Below are positions 8,327 to 16,763 of a stretch of DNA of 64,000 bases, piece by piece. A program made the translations under genes and the position numbers. The notes beneath the pieces are model-generated. The model saw only the letters and a list, made by a program, of their open reading frames with translations. It searched no databases and was not told where the DNA came from. This DNA is from Streptomyces sp. WMMC940 (GTDB taxonomy: Bacteria > Actinomycetota > Actinomycetes > Streptomycetales > Streptomycetaceae). The number at the start of each line of letters is the position of its first letter. Position 1 is the stretch's first letter. The stretch covers positions 5,870,001 to 5,934,000 of the forward strand of contig NZ_JAPZBC010000001.1 in assembly GCF_027460265.1 (NCBI RefSeq). The letters run 5' to 3'.

Positions 8327-9046
8327 ATGCGAGACCCCAAGAACACGCACGACACGGCCAGGAGCGGCCTCACGACCGACGACCTGGCACACCCCCGGAC
8401 CGGAACGCCCCCCGAGGACAACGGCGTCGGCGAGCGCACCCCGCCCACCTTCCCCGGTGAGGCGACGGACCTGCCGGGGAACAGGGCCGGGGCCCCCGCG
8501 GAGCGCCGCGACCGCGCCGCCGAGCCGCGCGGCGCCGAAGAGAGGACCGGCCGCGCCTCCACGACGGAACCCATGACCGACCGGGAGCCCGCTGCGGACC
8601 GTGAGGGCCGGGAGCCCGAGGCGGACCGTGAGGACCGGGAGCCCGCTGCGGACCGTGAGGACCGGGAATCCGCGGCGGACCGTGAGGGCCGGGAGCCCGA
8701 GGCGGACCGTGAGCCCAGGGCCGAGCACGAGTCCGCGGCCCCCGCGGCGACGGAGGGGCGACCGGGGCCCGACCGCGGCACGCCCCTGATCGCCGGCGAG
8801 GACGCCGAAAGCTACCGGGACCGCTGGCAGCAGATACAGGCGAACTTCATCGACGACCCCCGGGACTCCGTCCGCGCCGCCGACTCCCTCGTCGCCGATG
8901 TGATCCAGACCCTCGCGGCGACCTTCGCCGACCACAAGCAGGACCTCGAGTCCCAGTGGAGCAGGGGCGAGGAGACGGAGACGGAGGACCTGCGCGTCGC
9001 ACTGCAGCACTACCGACTCTTCTTCAACCAACTTCTCGACGCCTGA
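8327..9046 (+). CDS. Repeat-containing acidic hypothetical protein, paralogue of the preceding gene product
   Basis: A 239-residue protein without membrane segment or signal peptide. The first ~80 residues are disordered in character; then comes a nine-residue repeat of the form ADRE(G/D)RE(P/S)(A/E), about four and a half copies, encoded by a 27-bp minisatellite. The C-terminal ~80 residues form a helical domain that matches the end of the preceding membrane-anchored protein. The start at 8327 has GAGGTGA upstream. The pairing of one anchored and one soluble copy of the same domain suggests they act together, perhaps as a hetero-oligomer, which is inference. The gene ends in a shared terminator with the convergent LAGLIDADG gene. 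Confidence 0.78.
   Translation: MRDPKNTHDTARSGLTTDDLAHPRTGTPPEDNGVGERTPPTFPGEATDLPGNRAGAPAERRDRAAEPRGAEERTGRASTTEPMTDREPAADREGREPEADREDREPAADREDRESAADREGREPEADREPRAEHESAAPAATEGRPGPDRGTPLIAGEDAESYRDRWQQIQANFIDDPRDSVRAADSLVADVIQTLAATFADHKQDLESQWSRGEETETEDLRVALQHYRLFFNQLLDA
8594..8713 (+). repeat. 27-bp in-frame minisatellite
   Basis: The core GCGGACCGTGAG recurs at 8594, 8621, 8648, 8675 and 8702, an exact 27-bp period, encoding the nine-residue ADRE repeat inside the 8327-9046 gene. The register keeps the reading frame, so copy number can vary without breaking the protein. Confidence 0.9.
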
Positions 9047-9069
9047 CGCCACCACAGCCAACGACGAAC

Positions 9070-9110
9070 GCGCACATCGGGCCCGCTCAGTACCTGGGCC
9101 CGATGTGCGC
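9070..9110. terminator. Bidirectional terminator, 15-bp perfect stem
   Basis: Arms 9070-9084 and 9096-9110 are perfect reverse complements with an 11-base loop. The right arm lies inside the last codons of the leftward LAGLIDADG gene (encoding its DAHIGPRY end) and the left arm just beyond its stop, so the stem can terminate both the rightward 8327 gene and the leftward gene. Confidence 0.75.
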
Positions 9111-9875
9111 GTCCATGAGGGCGACGGAGGTGCGCCGGGCGACGGATATGTTGTACGGCCTGCCGTACCGGGTGCATTCCTTCCACTCGGCCCCGAGCCG
9201 GTCGAGCGTGTCCGTGTAGAGCCGGCGGATGTCGTCGGAGACGTTCGTGAACCAGTAGCGGGGATACTCGTAGCGCTTGCGCACTCCGCCGACGAGTCGG
9301 GTCGTCCAGTTGATGTTCCGGCACCCGTCGGAGTGAATCAGTCCGCGGACGAACTCCCACGGATGGGCGTCCACGATCTCCCGCTGCCACGACTGCAGGA
9401 CGATCCGGCGTTCGTGCTTCCTGCCGGGCCCGTGCTGGGGGAAGAGGCACCACGGGTGGTGCGAGTACAACTTGACGGTGCGACAGCCCTGCCTGCGCAC
9501 CCGGCAGACGGAATTGTCGGGGAGGACCGCCCGCATCGCGGTCTCGCACTCGTCCATGAGGCCGGGCCACTGCTCCGCGCACGTGATCATGAGGCTGGGC
9601 ACACGGTGCCCCGAGTAGCGGATGATGTGCCCGTCGCCGAGGTACAGCCCGAGCAGATAGGCGTAGGCGGCTCCGTCGAGCTCCCGGCCGTCGCATCTCG
9701 GACACGGGGGCGCGTGCCTCCCGGGACACACACCGCGCTCCGCCCGGTCCCGGTGCCGCCAGTACGCCACGGTGCCGGCGGGCACGCCCAGCAGGCGACC
9801 CACGTCGGCGTTGCGGGCGCCACCGCTCAGCAGGGCCAGCGCCTTCAGTCGTACGTCCGTGCCATGGAGCTTCAT
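9087..9875 (-). CDS. HTH plus LAGLIDADG-type free-standing endonuclease-like protein
   Basis: A 262-residue protein. Residues ~6-42 form a helix-turn-helix of the resolvase/homeodomain-like kind (LLSGGARNADVGRLLG then VPAGTVAYWRH). A small Cys cluster follows (VCPGRH, then CPRC). Two LAGLIDADG-like helices are then visible: AYLLGLYLGDGHI near residue 80 and EFVRGLIHSDGCRNI near residue 175, each ending in the metal-binding acidic residue. This is the layout of monomeric LAGLIDADG homing endonucleases; many actinobacterial copies are annotated only as transcriptional regulators. It stands alone, not within an intron or intein, and is 77 bases from tRNA-Leu. The start ATG at 9875 has GGAGCTTC-like spacing but no strong site. 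Activity as nuclease or regulator is undecided. Confidence 0.75.
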   Translation of the reverse strand: MKLHGTDVRLKALALLSGGARNADVGRLLGVPAGTVAYWRHRDRAERGVCPGRHAPPCPRCDGRELDGAAYAYLLGLYLGDGHIIRYSGHRVPSLMITCAEQWPGLMDECETAMRAVLPDNSVCRVRRQGCRTVKLYSHHPWCLFPQHGPGRKHERRIVLQSWQREIVDAHPWEFVRGLIHSDGCRNINWTTRLVGGVRKRYEYPRYWFTNVSDDIRRLYTDTLDRLGAEWKECTRYGRPYNISVARRTSVALMDAHIGPRY

Positions 9876-9916
9876 ATGACTACATTGCGCGACGGCTCGT
9901 CGCGGCGGGTGACAGA

Positions 9917-9950
9917 AAGCGGATGTTCACGAGAACGTGAACATCCGCTT
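9917..9950 (-). terminator. Terminator of the tRNA-Leu gene
   Basis: A perfect 15-bp inverted repeat (9917-9931 and 9936-9950) with a four-base loop begins two bases beyond the encoded CCA end of the tRNA and is followed on the minus strand by a short T-rich run. Confidence 0.85.
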
Positions 9951-9951
9951 G

Positions 9952-10038
9952 TGGTGCCGGGTGCGGGACTCGAACCCGCACGTCCTTTCGGACAGATGTG
10001 TTTGAGACATCAGCGTCTGCCACTTCCGCCAACCCGGC
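9952..10038 (-). tRNA. tRNA-Leu (anticodon CAA)
   Basis: An 87-base class II tRNA. The acceptor stem GCCGGGT pairs with ACCCGGC, followed by discriminator A and an encoded CCA (9952-9954). The anticodon arm is GATGT-CTCAAAC-ACATC, giving anticodon CAA for UUG codons. The variable arm GTCC-GAAA-GGAC is the long arm of tRNA-Leu, and the T-arm has the GGTTCGAGTCC form. A TACACT element at 10054-10059 on the same strand, 16 bases upstream of the 5' end, is a likely -10. UUG is a rare leucine codon in high-GC genomes, so this is expected to be a low-demand species. Confidence 0.97.
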
Positions 10039-10131
10039 GATGCCGCTGGTGGGAGTGTACCGGGTGAAGGTAGGGGGCCTCAGCTAGGTAGGCTTTCCAG
10101 TGCAGCACCGGCCCCGCAACGAGGAGCTCCC

Positions 10132-10797
10132 GTGACCGCCCCCGAGTCGCCCCAGCCCGTCGCCGACGACGGCAACGCGTCGCACGTCCCGCCGCTGACG
10201 ACCCGCGTCGTCATCGCAGAGGACGAGGCACTCATCCGCCTCGACCTGAAAGAGATGCTCGAGGAAGAGGGCTACACGGTCGTCGGCGAGGCCGGGGACG
10301 GGCAGCGAGCCGTCGAGCTCGCCCGGGAGCAGCGGCCGGATCTGGTGATCCTGGACGTGAAGATGCCGGTGCTCGACGGGATTTCCGCCGCCGAGAGGAT
10401 CGCGGAGGAGTCGATCGCACCGGTCCTGATGCTGACGGCCTTCTCCCAGCGCGATCTCGTCGAGCGCGCGCGGGACGCGGGGGCGATGGCGTATCTGGTG
10501 AAGCCGTTCAGCAAGAGCGACGTGGTGCCGGCCATCGAGATGGCGGTGTCGCGGTTCGCGGAGCTGCGGGCGCTGGAGAAGGAGGTCGCGGATCTCGCCC
10601 AGCGGCTGGAGACGCGGAAGCTGGTGGACCGGGCGAAGAGCATTCTGCAGACGCAGTACGGGCTGACCGAGCCTGCGGCGTTCCGGTGGATCCAGAAGAC
10701 GTCGATGGACCGGCGGCTGTCGATGCAGCAGGTCGCGGAGGCGGTCATCGAGGACGCCGAGGAGAAGAAGGCGGCCAAGGGGCGGTCGGAGCAGTAG
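10132..10797 (+). CDS. pdtaR: ANTAR-domain response regulator (PdtaR type)
   Basis: A 221-residue two-component response regulator. Residues ~22-140 form a receiver domain: IAEDEALIRLDLKEML acidic pocket, the phospho-acceptor Asp at residue 75 in ILDVKMPVLDG, the LTAFS switch Thr and the LVKPFSKSD lysine. Residues ~155-215 form an ANTAR RNA-binding domain (KLVDRAKSILQTQYGLTEPAAFRWIQKTSMDRRLSMQQVAEAVI). ANTAR regulators bind paired hexaloop hairpins in nascent RNA and stop termination; in mycobacteria the partner kinase is PdtaS, not present here. The start is GTG at 10132 preceded by GAGGAG. No ANTAR target hairpin pair is evident nearby. Confidence 0.93.
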   Translation: MTAPESPQPVADDGNASHVPPLTTRVVIAEDEALIRLDLKEMLEEEGYTVVGEAGDGQRAVELAREQRPDLVILDVKMPVLDGISAAERIAEESIAPVLMLTAFSQRDLVERARDAGAMAYLVKPFSKSDVVPAIEMAVSRFAELRALEKEVADLAQRLETRKLVDRAKSILQTQYGLTEPAAFRWIQKTSMDRRLSMQQVAEAVIEDAEEKKAAKGRSEQ

Positions 10798-10815
10798 CGG
10801 CGCACCGCCGGGCAG

Positions 10816-10847
10816 GGGCCCTCGGTCACAGCGGTGACCGAGGGCCC
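10816..10847 (+). terminator. Terminator after the ANTAR regulator
   Basis: Perfect 14-bp stem (10816-10829 and 10834-10847) with the loop AGCG, beginning 18 bases after the pdtaR stop. Confidence 0.85.
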
Positions 10848-11327
10848 TGTGATGTCGAAGTGGAAGTCGTGAAGGTCGATTCCCATTCGCCCGCGCGGCG
10901 GGCCGCCGCGCACTACGGTGACGTGACCTGCCGGCGGGGACTGACCGGTGAGACGGGCGGTGCTGCAGAATGGTGCGTATCAGCCGGCGGGGGACCGTGA
11001 TCCGGCCGCCTCGATGACCCGGCACCGACGGAGAGTTCCCTGGTCAGGGCCCTTTCGGGGAGCTGGGCGACACGGTGGCGAAGATCCCGTACAGGTGTGT
11101 CGGGGCGTTCTGGATCACGGCTGATACGTCCGGTCGCCGGTAAGGAGTGTTCTGTTTCCGGCGCATGACTCAGGTCACAGGGCGATCACACATCGTTCGG
11201 TCACCTATCCGTGCGCCCGAACGCGCGATTACATTCCCCGCACACCGCACCGTTTGGCGGTGTCCTGCGAGGAAAGGCCAACTTCCTCCGCAGACAAGAT
11301 CGTTCGGGCGGCTCCAAGGGGTTCGTA
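10848..11327 (+). other. Long upstream region of the amino acid transporter operon
   Basis: About 480 bases without a convincing gene before the GTG of the substrate-binding protein. The AT-richer segment 11150-11250 is the likely promoter zone, but I cannot pick a -35/-10 pair with confidence. Regulation by nitrogen or amino acid status would be read here. Confidence 0.4.
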
Positions 11328-12485
11328 GTGCTGAACAAGAACATCGTCAAGCTGGGCATACCGCTGGCAGTGGGCGCGCTCGCGCTCACCGGATGCGCCA
11401 ACGATTCCGGCAGCAGCGGCGACACCGTCAAGATTGCCTTCCAGGGCCCGCTCTCCGGTGACAACGTCGCGCTCGGTCAGAACATGGAGCGTGGCATCCA
11501 GCTGGCTATCGAGCAGGCCAACGCCAAGGGCGACCTCGGCGTCAAGCTCGAGTACTTCCCGGTCGACGACCAGGGTCTGCCGGAGAAGGCCACGGCCGCT
11601 GCGCAGAAGGCGATCGACGACCCGGACGTCCTCGCGCTGGTGGGGCCGGCGTTCTCCGGCGCCACCAACTCGGCGGCTCCGCTGCTCGGTGACGCGGGTC
11701 TGACGGCCATCTCCCCGTCGGCCACCAACCCGGGCCTGACCGAGCAGGGCTTCAAGACCTTCCTGCGCGGCGTGCCCAACGACAACGCGCAGGGCGCCGG
11801 TATGGCGGACTACTACGCGAAGAAGCTGAAGGCCAAGAAGGTCTACCTGCTCGACGACAAGTCGGACTACGGCGTGGGCCTGGCGCAGGTCGCCAACGAC
11901 AAGCTCACGGCTGCCGGTGTCGAGGTCGTCAAGAAGTCGGTTCCGGCGAAGACCCCGGACTACAGCGCCACGGCGAAGGACGTCGTCAACTCCAAGGCCG
12001 ACGCGCTGATCTACGCGGGCTACTACCAGGACGCGGCGCCGTTCGCGAAGAAGCTGGCGGAGGCCGGTTACAAGGGTGCCGCGATCTCCGGTGACGGCAC
12101 GAACGACATGAAGTTCGTCGAGCTGGCGGGTGACGCGTCGGAGAACTGGTTCCTCACCTGCCCGTGCACCGACGCCACGGTGGAGGCGAGCACCAAGCAG
12201 TTCACCGAGGACTACAAGAAGAAGTTCAACGTCGCCCCGGGCACCTACTCGGCGGAGGCGTACGACCTCACCAACTACGTCATCCAGGAAGTCAAGCGCC
12301 TCGGCGACAAGGCGGACCGTGCGAGCGTCTACGACGCGCTGGCGAAGGGTTCGTACAAGGGTCTGACGAAGGAGTTCTCCTTCGACGACAAGGGTGAGCT
12401 GAAGATCTCGAACATCTACCTGTACCAGGTCAAGGGCGGCAAGATCGCCTACCAGGGGTCCATCCAGGAGCTGGCCGGTAGCTGA
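11328..12485 (+). CDS. livK: Branched-chain amino acid ABC transporter, substrate-binding lipoprotein
   Basis: A 385-residue LivJ/LivK-type periplasmic binding protein. The N-terminus is a lipoprotein signal with lipobox LTGC (Cys about residue 24), so it is tethered to the outer face of the membrane. The mature part begins VKIAFQGPLSGDNVALGQNM, the hallmark first strand of type I binding proteins, and includes the VGPAFSGATNSAAPLL and ISPSATNPGLTEQGF ligand segments. The GTG start at 11328 follows AAGGGG; longer in-frame starts would bury the signal peptide. It is first in a five-gene operon. A hairpin just downstream probably makes its message more abundant than the permease messages. Confidence 0.95.
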   Translation: MLNKNIVKLGIPLAVGALALTGCANDSGSSGDTVKIAFQGPLSGDNVALGQNMERGIQLAIEQANAKGDLGVKLEYFPVDDQGLPEKATAAAQKAIDDPDVLALVGPAFSGATNSAAPLLGDAGLTAISPSATNPGLTEQGFKTFLRGVPNDNAQGAGMADYYAKKLKAKKVYLLDDKSDYGVGLAQVANDKLTAAGVEVVKKSVPAKTPDYSATAKDVVNSKADALIYAGYYQDAAPFAKKLAEAGYKGAAISGDGTNDMKFVELAGDASENWFLTCPCTDATVEASTKQFTEDYKKKFNVAPGTYSAEAYDLTNYVIQEVKRLGDKADRASVYDALAKGSYKGLTKEFSFDDKGELKISNIYLYQVKGGKIAYQGSIQELAGS

Positions 12486-12493
12486 TTTCGGTC

Positions 12494-12531
12494 GCCGGGC
12501 CGCGTCCAGTCCCCCCAGGACGCGGCCCGGC
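12494..12531 (+). terminator. Attenuating hairpin between livK and livH
   Basis: Perfect 14-bp stem (12494-12507 and 12518-12531) with a ten-base loop, nine bases after the livK stop and inside the operon. It can act as a partial terminator or as a 3' stabiliser of the binding-protein message. Confidence 0.75.
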
Positions 12532-12622
12532 GTCGTCCCTGCACACGTGGTGCGGGTCCCACAGCCGTGTGCCGATCGCACCGCAGACCCGCCCGCTCAG
12601 CTCCCACAAGGAAGTACGTTTG

Positions 12623-13546
12623 ATGTCCCTTGTTGAATTCTGGGACTATCTGGTCCTAGGGGTGGTGCTCGGCTCCATCTACGCCGTCATCGCCATCGGT
12701 TACACACTCGTCTACGGCGTCCTCCAGCTGATCAACTTCGCGCACAGCGAGGTGTTCATGCTGGGCGCCTACGGCGGTCTCATCGCCCTGACCGTGGTCG
12801 CGCCGGGGAATGCTCCCTCGGGTCTCGCATCGGTCGGATACGTGGTACTCGGTCTCGCGGCCGGCGCCGCCTTCGGTGCTCTCACCGCGTACGGCCTGGA
12901 GAAAGTGGCCTATCGGCCGCTGCGCCGCAGAGGCTCTCCACGGCTCATCTTCCTGATCACCGCGATCGGTGCGTCGTTCTTCCTGTACAACCTCGCGGGC
13001 AAGCTCTTCGGCCGTGACCCGCTGCCGATGCCGGAGGCCTACGAGAACAAGAAGGTCCTTACGGTATTCGGCGCCGATCTCAACGTGACGCAGTTGCTGC
13101 TGCTCGCGTCCGCCGTGGTCATGATGGTCGGCCTCGACATGGTGGTGAACCGCACCAAGCTCGGTTCCGGTATCCGGGCGGTGTCCCAGGACGCCGAGGT
13201 CGCCGGCCTGATGGGTGTGGACATCGACAAGGTCGTCTCGCGCACCTTCGTCATCGGTGGTCTGCTCGGCGGCGCCGCGGGATTCCTGTACGGCACGTTC
13301 ACGCAGGTCAAATTCGACATGGGCTTCATCCCCGGCATCACCGCGTTCGCCGCGGCGGTCGTCGGCGGTATCGGCAACATCCGCGGTGCCATGCTCGGCG
13401 GACTGATGCTGGGCATCGTGGAGACGCTTACGGTGCCGGCCTTCGGAGGCGAGTGGCGCCACGTCGGCGCGTTCGTCGTACTGATCGCCGTGCTGATGTT
13501 CCGTCCGACCGGCATTCTCGGTGAGCGTGTGGGGAGGACGGCATGA
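12623..13546 (+). CDS. livH: Branched-chain amino acid ABC transporter permease LivH
   Basis: A 307-residue integral membrane permease with about eight hydrophobic segments. Family marks include VLGSIYAVIAIGYTLVYGVLQ at the start, INFAHSEVFMLGAYGG, and the cytoplasmic EAA-like region RTKLGSGIRAVSQDAEVAGLMGVD that touches the ATPase. The ATG at 12623 follows AAGGAAG by seven bases. The stop overlaps the livM start (ATGA), so the two permease halves are made together and form the heterodimeric channel. Confidence 0.95.
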   Translation: MSLVEFWDYLVLGVVLGSIYAVIAIGYTLVYGVLQLINFAHSEVFMLGAYGGLIALTVVAPGNAPSGLASVGYVVLGLAAGAAFGALTAYGLEKVAYRPLRRRGSPRLIFLITAIGASFFLYNLAGKLFGRDPLPMPEAYENKKVLTVFGADLNVTQLLLLASAVVMMVGLDMVVNRTKLGSGIRAVSQDAEVAGLMGVDIDKVVSRTFVIGGLLGGAAGFLYGTFTQVKFDMGFIPGITAFAAAVVGGIGNIRGAMLGGLMLGIVETLTVPAFGGEWRHVGAFVVLIAVLMFRPTGILGERVGRTA

Positions 13547-14901
13547 GCACGAGCACAACCGTGAAGTCGCCGTCCACGGCGGCGAAGCTGCGCAGGACCG
13601 CGTGGTACCAGCAGCCCCGGTACACGCGGCTGGGCGCGCTGATCGCGCTGGCCCTGGTGCTCACCCTGATGGTGGGCGAGCAGGGCAACACCCGTGACCT
13701 CTTCTACTCCGTGCGGACGAGTCTCACGGGGGTCAACCTGTGGATCTGCCTGGGCGGCGCACTGGTCATCTGGCTCGTGCGGGAGTTCGGCTCGCGGCAG
13801 GTGTCCGGTGCGGTCGGCGGTATCAAGTCCGTGCACAACCTGGGTCCGTGGAAGCGGGCGCAGGAGGCGTTCCGTACCCAGCCGAGGGTCAAGTGGACCG
13901 TGATGATCGCGCTGCTGCTCGCAGCGCTCTTCATCCCCGGCCAGCTGACCGGGTACTGGCAGACCGTGCTGATCGACCAGATCGCCACGTACGCGCTGCT
14001 GGCCATCGGCCTCAACGTGGTGATCGGCTGGGCCGGCCTGCTGGACCTGGGCTTCGTCGCCTTCTTCGCGGTCGGTGCCTACAGCGCGGCGTTCTGGACG
14101 GGCAGTCTCCCGGTGGAGCCGCCCATCGTGCTGAACAACTTCCTGATCATTCCGGTGGCCGTGGTCACCTGTCTGATCGCGGGTGTGCTGCTCGGGGCGC
14201 CGACACTGCGACTGCGCGGTGACTACCTGGCCATCGTGACGCTGGGCTTCCACGAGATCGTGTACCTGGTGGCGAAGAACGCCGAAGGGGTCACGGGTGG
14301 TCCCGCCGGTGCGCGCCAGGTGCCGAAGTTCTCCGCTTTCGGATACGAGTGGGGACTGGAGAAGATGCCGTACTGGTATCTCCTGGTCACCTTGATCGTC
14401 GTCCTGATCATCGTCTTCGCGCGGCTGGAGCACTCGCGGGTGGGCCGCGCCTGGACCGCGATCCGTGAGGACGAGGTCGCGGCTGCCGCGAACGGCGTCG
14501 ACACGGTCCGCTTCAAGCTGATGGCCTTCGCCATCGGTGCGTCGACGTCCGGTGTCGCCGGTGTCGTCTACGCGAGCAAGGTCGGGTACTTCAACCCGGA
14601 GAACTTCATCATCCTCAACTCCATCCTGGTGCTGTCGTACGTCATCTTCGGCGGCATGGGATCGATCCCGGGCGTGCTGCTGGGTGCGGCGATCCTGGTG
14701 TGGCTGCCGGAGGTGCTCCGTGACTTCGTGGACCCGGCAGACCGGTACATGTATCTGGGCGCACTGCTGGTGGTCATGATGATCTACCGCCCGCAGGGTG
14801 TGTGGCCTTCCCGTCGACGGCAACGGGAGCTGAAACTGACGCAGGAAGGCATCGGCGACGCCGATGCGATGACGGAGCCGGCGGGAGGTGCGGTCCGATG
14901 A
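13543..14901 (+). CDS. livM: Branched-chain amino acid ABC transporter permease LivM
   Basis: A 452-residue permease, longer than the usual ~320-residue LivM because of about 130 extra N-terminal residues that add two or three hydrophobic segments before the conserved core. The core begins near YALLAIGLNVVIGWAGLLDLGFVAFFAVGAY and contains LRLRGDYLAIVTLGFHEI and the ATPase-contact segment SRVGRAWTAIREDEVAAAANGVD. Start and stop both overlap neighbours by four bases (ATGA). The N-terminal extension is seen in other actinomycetes as I recall, so it is probably not an assembly artefact. Confidence 0.94.
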   Translation: MSTSTTVKSPSTAAKLRRTAWYQQPRYTRLGALIALALVLTLMVGEQGNTRDLFYSVRTSLTGVNLWICLGGALVIWLVREFGSRQVSGAVGGIKSVHNLGPWKRAQEAFRTQPRVKWTVMIALLLAALFIPGQLTGYWQTVLIDQIATYALLAIGLNVVIGWAGLLDLGFVAFFAVGAYSAAFWTGSLPVEPPIVLNNFLIIPVAVVTCLIAGVLLGAPTLRLRGDYLAIVTLGFHEIVYLVAKNAEGVTGGPAGARQVPKFSAFGYEWGLEKMPYWYLLVTLIVVLIIVFARLEHSRVGRAWTAIREDEVAAAANGVDTVRFKLMAFAIGASTSGVAGVVYASKVGYFNPENFIILNSILVLSYVIFGGMGSIPGVLLGAAILVWLPEVLRDFVDPADRYMYLGALLVVMMIYRPQGVWPSRRRQRELKLTQEGIGDADAMTEPAGGAVR

Positions 14902-15950
14902 CCACCGATGTGACAAAAGGCGTGGCCGCTGCGGCCGACGGCTCGGCGGCCGGTCAGGACAACGTCCTGGAGGCCTCCGGTGTGACGCTGAGATTCGGCG
15001 GTCTGACCTGCCTGAACAGCGTCGAGCTGGGGATGCGCCGGGGCGAGGTCCTCGCCGTGATCGGCCCCAACGGTGCCGGCAAGACGTCGCTGTTCAACTC
15101 GCTGACGGGCGTCTACAAGCCGCAGGAGGGACGGATCTCCTTCCGTCCCAAGGACGGTGGCGAGAAGCAGCTGCTCGGCAGCAAGCCGCACTTGGTGAAC
15201 CGGTTGGGACTGGCGCGTACGTTCCAGAACATCCGGCTGTTCTCCGCGCTGACGGCGCTGGAGAACGTGAAGATCGCGGCGGAGACCCGGCAGCGGGTGG
15301 GCCCGGTCTCGATCATGCTCGGTCTCCCGAACGCCCGCCGGGCCGAGCGGGAGAGCGACGAGCGGGCCCACCGGCTGCTGAAGTTCGTCGGCCTGGAGGG
15401 CAAGCTCAACGAGATCGCGGGCAGCCTGTCCTACGGCGACCAGCGCAGCCTGGAGATCGCGAGGGCACTGGCCACCGATCCGCAGGTGCTGCTCCTCGAC
15501 GAGCCGGCCGCGGGCACGAACCCGACGGAGAAGCTGGAGCTGGAGCAGCTGATCCGCCGTATCAACGCGGAACTGGGCGTCAGTGTGCTGCTGATCGAGC
15601 ACGACATGCGCCTGGTGATGTCGGTGGCAGACCGGGTGATGGTCCTCAACTTCGGCAAGAAGATCGCCGAGGGGACACCGAGTGAGGTGCAGCAGCATCC
15701 GGCTGTGATCGAGGCCTATCTCGGTGCCGAAGCCGCGGCCGATGCGGAGCCGGTTCCAGCGGTGATCGCCGAGCAGCGGAGCCCGGTGGACGGGGACGAG
15801 ACCACCTCCGCACCCGCGGGCGATGATGCGGAGGATCCCGGTCCGGAGGGCGGCTCCGACGCGGATGGCGCGTCCGGTTCGGACGAGACGCCGTCGTCGG
15901 ACGACACGACGTCGGACGGTTCCGCGTCGGACGAGGAGAACGGCAAGTGA
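14898..15950 (+). CDS. livG: Branched-chain amino acid ABC transporter ATPase LivG with acidic tail
   Basis: A 350-residue ATP-binding subunit. Walker A GPNGAGKTS, the LivG-specific RTFQNIRLF Q-loop, the signature LSYGDQRSLEIARAL and Walker B LLLDEPAAGTNP are all intact, followed by LLIEHDM. Residues ~275-350 form an unusual Ser/Asp/Glu-rich, probably disordered tail rich in SD and DD pairs that is not part of the usual ~255-residue protein. It starts at the ATG overlapping livM by four bases and ends overlapping the livF GTG start. Confidence 0.94.
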   Translation: MTTDVTKGVAAAADGSAAGQDNVLEASGVTLRFGGLTCLNSVELGMRRGEVLAVIGPNGAGKTSLFNSLTGVYKPQEGRISFRPKDGGEKQLLGSKPHLVNRLGLARTFQNIRLFSALTALENVKIAAETRQRVGPVSIMLGLPNARRAERESDERAHRLLKFVGLEGKLNEIAGSLSYGDQRSLEIARALATDPQVLLLDEPAAGTNPTEKLELEQLIRRINAELGVSVLLIEHDMRLVMSVADRVMVLNFGKKIAEGTPSEVQQHPAVIEAYLGAEAAADAEPVPAVIAEQRSPVDGDETTSAPAGDDAEDPGPEGGSDADGASGSDETPSSDDTTSDGSASDEENGK

Positions 15951-16711
15951 CCACGACCGAACTCGAGAAGGACGCCGGCGGAGCCGGCGCCGTGACGGAC
16001 ACACTCCTCGAACTCAAGGGCGTCCGGGTCTTCTACGGCGCCATCGAGGCCATCAAGGGCATCGACCTGACCGTCCGCAAGGGTGAGATCGTCGCCCTGC
16101 TCGGCGGCAACGGCGCGGGGAAGACCACCACGCTGCGCACGATCTCGGGCATGCTCCGGCCGCGCCACGGCGAGGTCCTGCTGCACGACGAGCGCATCGA
16201 CGGCATCAAGTCCCATGAACTGGTCCAGTTCGGTGTGGGACACGTGCCGGAGGGCCGCAGGGTCTTCGCACGGATGACCGTGCGGGAGAACCTGGAGATG
16301 GGCGCCTATCGGTTCAAGTCGGTCGACTCGGCCGAGATGGAACGGGTGTTCACCCTCTTCCCGCGGCTGGCGGAGCGGCGCTCGCAGCTCGCCGGGACCC
16401 TGTCGGGCGGTGAGCAGCAGATGCTCGCCATCGGACGGGCCCTGATGGGCAAGCCCGAGTTGCTGCTGCTCGACGAACCGTCGATGGGCCTGGCTCCACT
16501 GATCGTGCAGCAGATCTTCGACATCGTCGAGGAGATCAACAAGCAGGGCACGACGGTGCTGCTGGTGGAGCAGAACGCCACCCAGGCGCTCGCCCTGGCC
16601 AACCGCGGCTACGTCCTGGAGACGGGTGAGATCGCCATGTCGGGTCCCTCGGCGGACCTGCTGGCGGATTCCCGGATCCGTGAGGCGTACCTCGGTGAGG
16701 GCGCGGCCTGA
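15947..16711 (+). CDS. livF: Branched-chain amino acid ABC transporter ATPase LivF
   Basis: A 254-residue ATPase that pairs with LivG. Walker A GGNGAGKTT, Q-loop FGVGHVPEGRRVFARMTV, signature LSGGEQQMLAIGRALM and Walker B LLLDEPSMGLAP are complete. The start is the GTG at 15947 in a GTGA overlap with livG, after a short extension (residues 1-20) relative to the E. coli protein. It is the last gene of the operon, followed by a strong terminator. Confidence 0.95.
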   Translation: MTTTELEKDAGGAGAVTDTLLELKGVRVFYGAIEAIKGIDLTVRKGEIVALLGGNGAGKTTTLRTISGMLRPRHGEVLLHDERIDGIKSHELVQFGVGHVPEGRRVFARMTVRENLEMGAYRFKSVDSAEMERVFTLFPRLAERRSQLAGTLSGGEQQMLAIGRALMGKPELLLLDEPSMGLAPLIVQQIFDIVEEINKQGTTVLLVEQNATQALALANRGYVLETGEIAMSGPSADLLADSRIREAYLGEGAA

Positions 16712-16725
16712 CCTTCCGCAGAGCC

Positions 16726-16763
16726 GCCGAGGGCCGGGGAGCGATCGCTCCCCGGCCCTCGGC
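16726..16763. terminator. Terminator of the liv operon (38-base palindrome)
   Basis: A continuous 38-base palindrome, 14 bases after the livF stop. Folded as RNA it gives a 17-bp stem with a GATC loop. Confidence 0.85.

Noticed and set aside
9087..10038. A possible integrated element at tRNA-Leu
   Set aside because: No integrase, no duplicated tRNA end, and flanking genes keep the ordinary core order; only the LAGLIDADG gene is unusual.
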